From NCBI GenBank assembly GCA_049568075.1, contig CP144911.1: 64,000 bases of DNA; one strand, written 5' to 3'. The position numbers and the translations under genes are program-made. The notes beneath the pieces are model-generated. The model made no database searches, was not told the origin of the DNA, and saw only the letters and a list, made by a program, of their open reading frames with translations. This document shows positions 18,048 through 25,871 of the stretch, one piece after another. Source of the DNA: Gottfriedia sp049568075 (GTDB taxonomy: Bacteria; Bacillota; Bacilli; Bacillales; Bacillaceae_G). The stretch's first letter is position 1. Each line of letters opens with the position of its first letter.

Positions 18048-18164
18048 GTGCATTAAAAAATTATTCATAATTTATTCATAGTTAATGCACTTCACAGGAC
18101 TTTAAATTTTATTGTTTAGTCCTCACAAAAATTTCGCGGGTGGCGTAACCTTCTTTCGCTACCC
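18048..18164 (+). promoter_or_regulatory. three successive hairpins before the GNAT gene
   Basis: Hairpin one pairs GTGCATTAA with TTAATGCAC (18048-18090), hairpin two AGGACT with AGTCCT (18096-18123), and hairpin three GGGTGGCG with CGCTACCC (18138-18164, one G-U pair). The last ends eight bases before the AGGAGGAG ribosome binding site. None has a clear U tail, so they look like leader structure rather than a terminator. Confidence 0.5.
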
Positions 18165-18185
18165 TTATTATGAGGAGGAGTAGAG

Positions 18186-18746
18186 ATGCTGAAACAGCGA
18201 GATTTACAAGATTGTTCTGTACTTTTTGAACTTATGGTGCATCCTGATGTCTTTCCCTTTGTGCGCCATAAAGCAAATTCGTACGAAGAATTCTTATTTA
18301 TCACAAAACAAGCAATCGAACTAGAAGAACAAGGAAAAATGATATCAAGAACAATCTTAGATGAGTGGGGTAACCCTATTGGTAACATTTCTTTACATGA
18401 TATTGAAGATGGATATGGCTTTTTAGGAACTTGGTTAGGCAAACCTTTTCACGGAATGGGTTATAATAAACCAGCAAAAGACGCTTTCTTCCATGAGTTA
18501 TTTCACGATTTAGGAATCAACTCTATTTTTATGCGTATTCGTAAAGTGAATAAACGCTCTTTTTATGCTGCAAGTAAACTACCATACGCATCATTAGCAA
18601 ATGAATCACGTAAATGTCTATATGATGAAATAAATCAAAATGAAGAAATTTACGATCTATTTGAAATTACTAAAGACAATTATTTATTGCATACAATGCG
18701 TGAAGATTACCAACAACATGAAGTTACACATTTAAAAGAAGCATAA
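18186..18746 (+). CDS. GNAT family N-acetyltransferase (RimJ/RimL type)
   Basis: 186 residues with a GNAT core: LMVHPDVFPFVRHKANSYEEF at the N terminus, ISRTILDEWGNPIGNISLHDI as the central sheet, and the acetyl-CoA pyrophosphate loop near GKPFHGMGYNKPAKDAF. The loop departs from the usual R/Q-x-x-G-x-G/A, reading GKPFHGMGYN. Substrate is unknown. AGGAGGAG precedes the ATG. The gene has an unusually long structured leader with a tRNA-like fold, and yfhE follows. Confidence 0.7.
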   Translation: MLKQRDLQDCSVLFELMVHPDVFPFVRHKANSYEEFLFITKQAIELEEQGKMISRTILDEWGNPIGNISLHDIEDGYGFLGTWLGKPFHGMGYNKPAKDAFFHELFHDLGINSIFMRIRKVNKRSFYAASKLPYASLANESRKCLYDEINQNEEIYDLFEITKDNYLLHTMREDYQQHEVTHLKEA

Positions 18747-18814
18747 TTAAGTATATCAGCCACAAAAAATGGAGAGACTTACTAAGGATTTTATAACTTA
18801 GCGAGGTGTTTTTT

Positions 18815-18940
18815 GTGGATAAACGAAAAGATAAAACGAGACGTAATTTAAGTTCTACTCAAGAAGTATTATATGCAAAGGAATTTAAAAGAGCTGATCG
18901 TGCTGCAGGTTATACTAATTTTAATGGCATAGGCAAATAA
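18815..18940 (+). CDS. yfhE: YfhE-like small protein
   Basis: A 41-residue protein starting at GTG, with GAGGTG nine bases upstream. The sequence KRKDKTRRNLSSTQEVLYAKEF then KRADRAAGYT matches the YfhE family, short basic proteins of unknown function found in the yfh region of Bacillus. The usual partner yfhD is not seen next to it. Confidence 0.7.
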   Translation: MDKRKDKTRRNLSSTQEVLYAKEFKRADRAAGYTNFNGIGK

Positions 18941-18949
18941 TTTTATTCA

Positions 18950-18978
18950 AAAAGGCTTTCTTAGGAAGCCTTTTTTTG
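18950..18978 (+). terminator. terminator after yfhE
   Basis: Hairpin AAAGGCTT-tcttagg-AAGCCTTT followed by a T run, ten bases after the yfhE stop codon. Confidence 0.9.
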
Positions 18979-19047
18979 TTTTTCTAGAATAACTTTATAA
19001 ACAGTGATGCTCCGTATAACCATCTTGCAAAATTTACAATATCTTAT

Positions 19048-19227
19048 TTAAATTTCACTTGATTCAATAATATAAACCGAGGACGGTCTAACATAATATT
19101 CCTTACTAAGTTTTTCCTTTATTCGATGCATTTCATCTTCAATTTTTTCTCCTCGAACAAAAGATCCCCCTTCGATTCCATTCTGATCATCTAGTAAAAC
19201 ATACCAAGAAAATCGAAACTCCTTCAT
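19048..19227 (-). CDS. small hypothetical protein
   Basis: 59 residues beginning MKEFRFSWYVLLDDQNG and ending YVRPSSVYIIESSEI. The ATG has AAAGGGTGA six bases upstream and the codons look normal for this genome. It is soluble, with no signal peptide or cysteines. I do not recognise the family. It stands alone between yfhE and pflA, on the pflA strand. Confidence 0.6.
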   Translation of the reverse strand: MKEFRFSWYVLLDDQNGIEGGSFVRGEKIEDEMHRIKEKLSKEYYVRPSSVYIIESSEI

Positions 19228-19344
19228 AAAAATTCACCCTTTAAAATAAGAAACTAAAAATGACTATTTTTCATTATATTCACTAACCTCAAATTTATTT
19301 TAGTCAATCGTCTAAATATTCTTAAAAATCTTATAAAATAAACT

Positions 19345-19383
19345 GTCCTTTAAATGTTAGACGCCTACTAACATTTAAAGGAC
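19345..19383 (-). terminator. terminator after pflA
   Basis: Sixteen-pair hairpin GTCCTTTAAATGTTAG with its exact complement around a seven-base loop, 20 bases downstream of the pflA stop. The T tail on the minus strand is interrupted (CAGTTTATTTT). Confidence 0.8.
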
Positions 19384-19403
19384 AATTCAAAGTATTAGTT
19401 TTA

Positions 19404-20159
19404 TTAACAAGTTTGTAATTCTTTCATTTGAGTTAATAGTTGATAAGCATGATTTACACTTTCATTTGAGGGTGGTTGAATATCTTTTAAAGGATATTTT
19501 AATCCTAATGCTTCCCATTTATAAACTCCTAATTGATGATATGGTAAAATTTCTACTTTTTCCACGTTATTTAAAGTGTTTATAAAGCCACCTAGTTTTA
19601 TTAGATCATCTTCAGAGTCGGTGATTCCAGGAACTAAGACATGTCTAATCCAAACCGGGATATTTCTCTTGTCCAAGTATTTAGCAAAGCATTTAATCTG
19701 CTCATTTGATTTTCCCGTAAGTTTTATATGTTTTTTTTCATCAAAATGCTTTAAATCTAATAATACTAAATCTGTGTATTCTAATACTTCGTCTAATTTT
19801 AATAGAAAGTTTGGATCAGTACAGAAACATCCACCAGATGTATCAATCGTTGTATGAATCCCATTTTTTCTACAAGATTTAAACAGTTCTAATAGAAAGT
19901 CTAATTGTAATAATGGTTCTCCACCACTAACTGTAACGCCACCTCCAGATGATCTCATAAATGGGATATAGGTCTTAATATCCTTCATTACTTGATCAAC
20001 TGATATTTCTTTACCTACTCCAATTTTCCACGTATCTGCGTTATGACAATATTGACATCTTAATAAACATCCTTGAGTAAAGATTACATACCTAAGACCT
20101 GGTCCATCGACAGTTCCACAAGTTTCAATTGAATGTATATTTCCTGAAACCATTGTCAT
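19404..20159 (-). CDS. pflA: pyruvate formate-lyase activating enzyme
   Basis: Radical-SAM enzyme that installs the glycyl radical in PflB under anaerobic conditions. The 4Fe-4S cysteines are C31, C35 and C38 (CLLRCQYCHNADTW), with the SAM-binding SGGGVTVSGGEP downstream. 251 residues is the normal length. Two in-frame ATGs (residues 1 and 3) are possible; the family fits either. It follows pflB by 88 bases, with a weak hairpin between, implying a pflBA operon with lowered activase expression. Confidence 0.93.
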   Translation of the reverse strand: MTMVSGNIHSIETCGTVDGPGLRYVIFTQGCLLRCQYCHNADTWKIGVGKEISVDQVMKDIKTYIPFMRSSGGGVTVSGGEPLLQLDFLLELFKSCRKNGIHTTIDTSGGCFCTDPNFLLKLDEVLEYTDLVLLDLKHFDEKKHIKLTGKSNEQIKCFAKYLDKRNIPVWIRHVLVPGITDSEDDLIKLGGFINTLNNVEKVEILPYHQLGVYKWEALGLKYPLKDIQPPSNESVNHAYQLLTQMKELQTC

Positions 20160-20204
20160 TCACCTCTTAACTATTTTTTTCCTAATTTAGTAAAAACATT
20201 AAAG

Positions 20205-20232
20205 CCTAGTGAAGCATTTCCCTCACTAGGCA
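20205..20232 (-). terminator. intercistronic hairpin pflB/pflA
   Basis: GCCTAGTGA pairs with TCACTAGGC around a loop of about ten bases, then TTTAATGTTTTT on the minus strand. It may act as a partial terminator or RNA-stabilising element that sets the PflB:PflA ratio. Confidence 0.6.
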
Positions 20233-20247
20233 TGAATTACAGGGATT

Positions 20248-22473
20248 TTACATAGAACCGTGGAAAGTTCTATTTATTACGTCAATTTGTTGTTCCCTAG
20301 TTAGTTTTATGAAGTTAACTGCATAACCCGAGACTCTAATCGTTAATTGTGGATATTCTTCAGGATGTTCCATCGCATCCATTAATGTTTCTCGATTGAA
20401 TACATTTACGTTTAAGTGATGTCCGCCCTTTTCTGTATAACCATCTAACATAGCTACTAAGTTTAATTTTTGTGTACTCTCATCTTTACCTAATGCTTTT
20501 GGAACGATTGAGAAAGTATTTGAAATTCCATCTTGTGCATCTTCATAAGGTAATTTTGCTACAGAACTTAATGATGCTAACGCTCCGTTTGTATCGCGTC
20601 CGTGTAATGGGTTAGCACCAGGGGCAAATGGTTCACCTGCTTTTCTTCCGTCTGGTGTATTACCTGTCTTTTTACCATATACAACATTTGACGTAATCGT
20701 TAGAACTGATGTTGTATGAATTGAATTACGATATGTTTTATGTTTTCTTACTTTAGCCATAAAGCTTTCAACAAGTTCAACTGCAATGTCATCAACAAGA
20801 TCATCGTTGTTTCCGTATTTTGGATACTCTCCTTCAATTTCGAAATCAACGACAATACCATTCTCATCTCGAATTGTTTTAACTTTTGCATGTTTAATAG
20901 CAGATAATGAATCAGCACAAACTGACAAGCCAGCGATACCTGTTGCCATTGTACGTTTTATATTTGGATCATGTAGTGCCATTTCAATTCGTTCATAGCT
21001 ATATTTATCATGCATATAGTGAATACAATTTAATGTATTAACGTATAAGCCTGCTAACCAATCTAATAAAACATCAAACTTAACTTTTACTTCTTCATAG
21101 TCAAGATACTCTGATGTAATCGGAGCATACATAGGTGCTACTTGTGCTTTCGACTTTTCATCTTTACCACCATTAATTGCATATAACAATGCTTTAGCTA
21201 GATTTGCACGTGCACCAAAGAATTGCATTTGTTTACCGATTGTCATAGCAGAAACGCAACATGCAATACCATAATCATCACCATATTCTGGACGCATGAT
21301 ATCATCATTTTCATATTGAATTGAGCTAGTTTTAATTGACATTTTAGCGCAATATTGCTTAAATCCGACTGGTAATTTCGCTGACCAAAGTACTGTTAAG
21401 TTAGGTTCTGGAGCCGGTCCTAAGTTATCTAATGTATTTAAAAAGCGGAACGAGTTTTTCGTTACAAGTGGACGACCATCTATTCCAATTCCACCGATTG
21501 ATTCAGTTACCCATGTAGGATCACCAGAAAATAATTCATTATAATCAGGTGTACGAGCAAACATAACTAATCGTAGTTTCATTACAAAATGATCGACTAA
21601 TTCTTGAGCCTCTTGTTCAGTTAAAGTATTTTCTTCAAGATCGCGTTCAATATATATATCTAAAAATGTCGATACTCGGCCTAAGCTCATTGCTGCTCCA
21701 TTTTGCTCTTTTATTGCTGCTAAATAGCCAAAATATAACCATTGGAAAGCTTCTTTTGCATTTGTTGCAGGTCCAGCAATATCAAATCCATGTTTTGCAG
21801 CCATTTGTTTTAATTCATTTAATGCACGGATTTGTTCATTTAGTTCTTCACGATCTCGTATTACTTCTTCTGACATAACACTTGTCGTTTTATTTAAAGT
21901 ATCAATTTTATCTTTAATCAGTCGATCTACACCATATAATGCTACTCTTCTATAGTCACCTATAATTCTTCCACGACCATATGCATCAGGTAGACCTGTA
22001 ATAACACCCGAACGTCTTGCTGCTTTCATTTCTGCTGTATAAGAATCAAATACGCCTTGATTATGTGTTTTTCGGTATTCTGAAAATATTTTGCTTATTT
22101 CTTCGTCAACTTTATATCCATAGGATTCACAAGCTGCCTCAGCCATTCGAATCCCACCATATGGTTGTAATGATCGTTTAAAAGGTTTATCCGTTTGGAA
22201 TCCAACAATTTGCTCTAATTCTTTCTCTAAGTAACCAGGTTCATGTGAAGTGATTGTAGATACAATTTTCGTATCCATATCTAAAACTCCGCCCTTTTGG
22301 CGTTCTTCTTTAGATAATTTAAGTACTATATCCCAAAGCTTGCTAGTTGCATCTGTTGGCCCAACAAGAAAAGATTCATCCCCAACATAAGATTTAACAT
22401 TTTTTTGAATAAAGTTTCTTACATCAATCGATTTTTCCCATCGTCCAGTTTCAAATTGTCTCCATTGTTCCAT
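20248..22473 (-). CDS. pflB: formate C-acetyltransferase (pyruvate formate-lyase)
   Basis: Glycyl-radical enzyme cleaving pyruvate with CoA into acetyl-CoA and formate in fermentation. 741 residues. The catalytic cysteine pair is in GIACCVSAM (about residue 405) and the radical glycine in IRVSGYAVNF (about 716). AGGAGGAG precedes the ATG. The organism can therefore grow fermentatively. A Rex-like site lies about 115 bases upstream, consistent with NADH-responsive control. Confidence 0.96.
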   Translation of the reverse strand: MEQWRQFETGRWEKSIDVRNFIQKNVKSYVGDESFLVGPTDATSKLWDIVLKLSKEERQKGGVLDMDTKIVSTITSHEPGYLEKELEQIVGFQTDKPFKRSLQPYGGIRMAEAACESYGYKVDEEISKIFSEYRKTHNQGVFDSYTAEMKAARRSGVITGLPDAYGRGRIIGDYRRVALYGVDRLIKDKIDTLNKTTSVMSEEVIRDREELNEQIRALNELKQMAAKHGFDIAGPATNAKEAFQWLYFGYLAAIKEQNGAAMSLGRVSTFLDIYIERDLEENTLTEQEAQELVDHFVMKLRLVMFARTPDYNELFSGDPTWVTESIGGIGIDGRPLVTKNSFRFLNTLDNLGPAPEPNLTVLWSAKLPVGFKQYCAKMSIKTSSIQYENDDIMRPEYGDDYGIACCVSAMTIGKQMQFFGARANLAKALLYAINGGKDEKSKAQVAPMYAPITSEYLDYEEVKVKFDVLLDWLAGLYVNTLNCIHYMHDKYSYERIEMALHDPNIKRTMATGIAGLSVCADSLSAIKHAKVKTIRDENGIVVDFEIEGEYPKYGNNDDLVDDIAVELVESFMAKVRKHKTYRNSIHTTSVLTITSNVVYGKKTGNTPDGRKAGEPFAPGANPLHGRDTNGALASLSSVAKLPYEDAQDGISNTFSIVPKALGKDESTQKLNLVAMLDGYTEKGGHHLNVNVFNRETLMDAMEHPEEYPQLTIRVSGYAVNFIKLTREQQIDVINRTFHGSM

Positions 22474-22858
22474 CGTATTACTCCTCCTCTACTGCATATA
22501 ATACAGAAAGTTAATTAAGTATATAACAGATTACGTATTTAATTTATCATACGATGAACTGAAACTTTCACTTATATTATGAACATATTGTGAAACATTG
22601 AACAAAGTAATTAAGAAGTTAACTCATATAAACAACTAATTCTTTCCACTAAATTACATTTGCTTCATATAAATAGTAATTCACTCTGAAAACTTTCCAG
22701 TTAAACAACAAACTGTTATACTCAAAAGATAGTTACTGTATTAGCAAATTCACTAAAAAAGTGGACAAGACATTCACAATCCGGATATACGATAATACAA
22801 TGGTTAATACAAAAATGAATAATCTCAAATTGAACAATGTTTCTTTAAAGGAGTAATT
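22474..22858. other. divergent intergenic region pflB/moxR-like gene
   Basis: 385 bases of AT-rich DNA that must carry two outward promoters. The Rex-like site at 22588-22605 is the only element I can name. No ORF is supported. Confidence 0.5.
22588..22605. promoter_or_regulatory. candidate Rex-type redox operator
   Basis: TTGTGAAACATTGAACAA resembles the Rex consensus TTGTGAA-N4-TTCACAA: the left half is perfect and the right half has two mismatches. Rex control of fermentation genes by NADH/NAD ratio is known in Gram-positive bacteria. The position upstream of pflB fits. Confidence 0.4.
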
Positions 22859-23752
22859 ATGAATACAAAACTAAATCTTTCTAATTCGATTAATGAAAAA
22901 TTAAATTTAATATATAATGAACAAATTCAAAAAGTTTTAAAAGAAGAGCAATTATTAATCGGAACAAAACAATATGTTTCTCAAGACACAACGATTTTAG
23001 AAGATGCTATTACTGCCCTTCTTCTTGGTAAAAATATATTATTAAAAGGACCAACAGGAAGTGGTAAAACGGTTTTAGCTGAGACTCTTTCAAAATTGCT
23101 TTATCAACCGATGCATAGCATAAACTGTTCAGTTGATTTAGATTTAGAAGGTATTGTTGGATACAACACAATTGCCTCTAATTCGAACGGATCTGAAGTA
23201 GTTTTCATCGATGGACCTTTAATGAAAGCAATGAAAAAAGGTCATATTTTATACATCGATGAAATTAACATGGCTAAACCAGAAACATTACCATTACTAC
23301 ATGGTGCACTTGATTATCGAAAAATGATTACAAATCCATTTACTCAAGAAGTAGTTAAAGGTGACGAAAACTTTAGGGTAATCGCCGCAATAAATGAAGG
23401 ATATGTAGGAACAAGCGAATTAAATGAAGCTTTAAAAAATCGCTTCATTATTATAGATGTTCCATACATTAACGGGGAATCATTACTTCAGTTATTAAAA
23501 GATGAATCTGAACTAAAAGATGAAGACCTACTTAAGAAATTCACAAGCTTTTCAAGTGATTTAATCCCATTAGCAAGTGAAGGCAGAATTAGTGAAGATG
23601 CAGCAAGTATTCGCGGTGTTCTTGACGCATGTGATTTATCTGTTCATATACCAGTACTTCGAGCAATTGAACGCACAATTATCGCTAAATTAAGTGATGA
23701 CATTGAGCGTGTAACTGTTAGAGAACTAGCTGAAAGTTATTTTCTTTCTTGA
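22859..23752 (+). CDS. MoxR/NorQ-type AAA+ ATPase
   Basis: 297 residues. Walker A GPTGSGKT at residues 64-71, Walker B ILYIDEINM (D134, E135) and an arginine-finger region near ALKNRFIIIDVPY. MoxR-group ATPases work with VWA-domain partners to remodel or insert metal into enzymes; the next gene encodes such a partner 19 bases downstream. AAAGGAG precedes the ATG. No nitric oxide reductase, methanol dehydrogenase or gas vesicle gene is nearby, so the target is unknown. Confidence 0.85.
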   Translation: MNTKLNLSNSINEKLNLIYNEQIQKVLKEEQLLIGTKQYVSQDTTILEDAITALLLGKNILLKGPTGSGKTVLAETLSKLLYQPMHSINCSVDLDLEGIVGYNTIASNSNGSEVVFIDGPLMKAMKKGHILYIDEINMAKPETLPLLHGALDYRKMITNPFTQEVVKGDENFRVIAAINEGYVGTSELNEALKNRFIIIDVPYINGESLLQLLKDESELKDEDLLKKFTSFSSDLIPLASEGRISEDAASIRGVLDACDLSVHIPVLRAIERTIIAKLSDDIERVTVRELAESYFLS

Positions 23753-23771
23753 AATGAGTGATGATTAACAT

Positions 23772-25649
23772 ATGAAACAAATCATTTTTAACAATAAAAA
23801 AATCGACGCTTCCACTTTTCTTCAAATGGAAAATTTATCGATTTCTCTTTCGAAAGATCGAAGTTCATTTTTAGAATTTGATTTTCAGGCGTATTACGAC
23901 GATGAAGAACAAAAATTTACTGTAAGTCATTTTTGGGATACACAAGAGTATAATACACAGTTACAAGGTTTGAAATCAGATGTATACTTAAAAGCTTTAG
24001 GTAATAAACATTACTCAGATTTTAGTGAATTCAAAGATACACTAAAGGAATTACAGGAAACTCATTTAAAAAGTTTTTTCACACAATTGTTTGTCCTTCT
24101 TGAGGATATCCGACTTGAAGAGTTAATTATTCATCAAAGACCAGGTACAAGACAGTTATTTTCTACGAGAAAAAAAATATATAGACATTATTTTCAATCA
24201 CAATTTAAAGCAAATGAAATGCGTAATTTCCAATTAGATCAATTGTTTTGTTTAATTTATCTTTCACTTACTTCTACTCAATTAACTTATCAAACGAATG
24301 AACAACTCGAGGATATTTTACCAATCCTCTTCCAAGCGTTTGAAGCTAAAAAAACAAGTGATGTTTCTTCCATTGTATTTAGAGTGCAGCAGAGACTACT
24401 CGCACTATATAAGGAAGATATGATTCACACATATTTTGGCTATTTACCGTTAAATAAAATTAACGAATTAGCTTCATGTAATAGTAAAGTAAAAGAGCTT
24501 CAAAATGACGACCAGCAAGAGGGTCTTGATGAAAGAAATAGCGAAGACGAAAGATTATCAACCTGGCATAGAGAAAGCAAAAATAATGAAACAGATGATA
24601 ATTTTTTACGATTTGAAGTTGAAAGTGGTACAAAAACTTCTATTAAAGCAAATTTTGCACGTGAAGAAGAGGCCGGCGATCAGGCAATTGCAAATGCATT
24701 TGGTTCCTCCAAACAAGGAGAGAATAAAAAGTCAAAACAAACTGATTCATATGAGGCTACGAATTCATCCTCTTCACAGCAAAATCCTTTTGGTAAATAC
24801 AATAGTAATGTTTCTATTAAATATAAAGAGGCAATTGGGCAAACCGTTACCGAAAAGAAACAGTATTCTACATTGTCTTCAATGGTATCTAAAGATGTTA
24901 AAGAACTAAGAAAAACGATTGAAAAATCATTAGAAAATAAACAAAATGCACCTACTGATAAGTACTATGGTAGGTTAAATAAAAAATGGATTCGACTTTT
25001 CACAGAAGAAATTCCTAAAATGTTTTATAAAAAACAAACTGAATCGAAAGAATTAGATGCCGTTTTCTACTTATTAGTTGATTGCTCTGGATCGATGTTT
25101 AATAAAATGGATGAAGTGAAAAAAAGCGTCATTTTATTCCATGAAACATTAAAACAATTAAAAATCTCTCATAGCATTAGTGGCTTTTGGGAGGATGCTT
25201 CAAATGCAACAAAAGAAGACAAACCAAATATTTTACATCAAGTCATTCCGTTTTCAAGCTCTTTATCGCCTTCAGTAGGTCCAAACATTATGCAACTTCA
25301 AGAAGAAGAGGATAATCGTGACGGCCTAATGATTCGAATTGTTTCAGAAGAACTCGCTAAACGTTCGGAAAAGCATAAATTTTTGCTCGTGTTTACAGAT
25401 GGCGAACCTTCAGCATTAGATTATTTCCAGGATGGGATTATCGATACACATGAAGCAGTTAAACAAGCTAGAAAACTTGGAATTGAGGTAATCGGTACAT
25501 TCATTGAGGAAGAAGAACATCAAGAAGAAACTTCACAATTAATGAAAAATATTTATCAGCACCATTACTTAATCGCCTCAAATGCAGAAGATTTAAGACT
25601 TCAACTAAAACCAATGTTAAAAAAATTATTATTAAGAAGCATAGAATAA
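23772..25649 (+). CDS. VWA-domain protein (CobT/NorD-like), MoxR partner
   Basis: 625 residues. The N-terminal about 230 residues form a family-specific helical domain, residues about 235-340 are a highly charged low-complexity linker (DDQQEGLDERNSEDER), and the C-terminal 200 residues are a von Willebrand A domain with an intact MIDAS motif DCSGSM at about 437 and FTDGEPSALD later. This matches NorD/CobT-type partners of MoxR ATPases. Gene spacing of 19 bases indicates an operon with the ATPase. Cytoplasmic: no signal peptide or membrane segment. Confidence 0.8.
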   Translation: MKQIIFNNKKIDASTFLQMENLSISLSKDRSSFLEFDFQAYYDDEEQKFTVSHFWDTQEYNTQLQGLKSDVYLKALGNKHYSDFSEFKDTLKELQETHLKSFFTQLFVLLEDIRLEELIIHQRPGTRQLFSTRKKIYRHYFQSQFKANEMRNFQLDQLFCLIYLSLTSTQLTYQTNEQLEDILPILFQAFEAKKTSDVSSIVFRVQQRLLALYKEDMIHTYFGYLPLNKINELASCNSKVKELQNDDQQEGLDERNSEDERLSTWHRESKNNETDDNFLRFEVESGTKTSIKANFAREEEAGDQAIANAFGSSKQGENKKSKQTDSYEATNSSSSQQNPFGKYNSNVSIKYKEAIGQTVTEKKQYSTLSSMVSKDVKELRKTIEKSLENKQNAPTDKYYGRLNKKWIRLFTEEIPKMFYKKQTESKELDAVFYLLVDCSGSMFNKMDEVKKSVILFHETLKQLKISHSISGFWEDASNATKEDKPNILHQVIPFSSSLSPSVGPNIMQLQEEEDNRDGLMIRIVSEELAKRSEKHKFLLVFTDGEPSALDYFQDGIIDTHEAVKQARKLGIEVIGTFIEEEEHQEETSQLMKNIYQHHYLIASNAEDLRLQLKPMLKKLLLRSIE

Positions 25650-25668
25650 GATAGTTGTCCATAAGATG

Positions 25669-25704
25669 AAAAGAAATAGGCTTACTAGTGGCCTATTTCT
25701 TTTT
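25669..25704 (+). terminator. terminator after the MoxR-VWA operon
   Basis: Hairpin AAAAGAAATAGGC-ttactagtg-GCCTATTTCTTTT followed by a T-rich run, 20 bases after the stop codon. Confidence 0.9.
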
Positions 25705-25871
25705 ATTTTATAAATTTTGTCGAACAGATTTACATAACGAAATCGTATTTCCTATTGATTTTTAAAATTAAACGGAGTACGATAAATTTTGACGACTTAG
25801 AGAGATGCATATTTAAAGAAAAGCTAGTGAATAACCGCTAGTTTGTTTTGTATTTAAGGGGGATTAGGACT

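Noticed and set aside
18131..18164. T-box-like antiterminator (GCGGGTGGCGTAACC)
   Set aside because: It recalls the T-box core, but the sequence after TGGC does not fit, the paired hairpin is a simple stem, no terminator alternative exists, and no Stem I specifier or AGTA/GA motifs were seen upstream.
24505..24909. 134-codon open frame inside the VWA protein gene
   Set aside because: It is a +1-frame shadow of the charged linker of the VWA protein, without a ribosome binding site.
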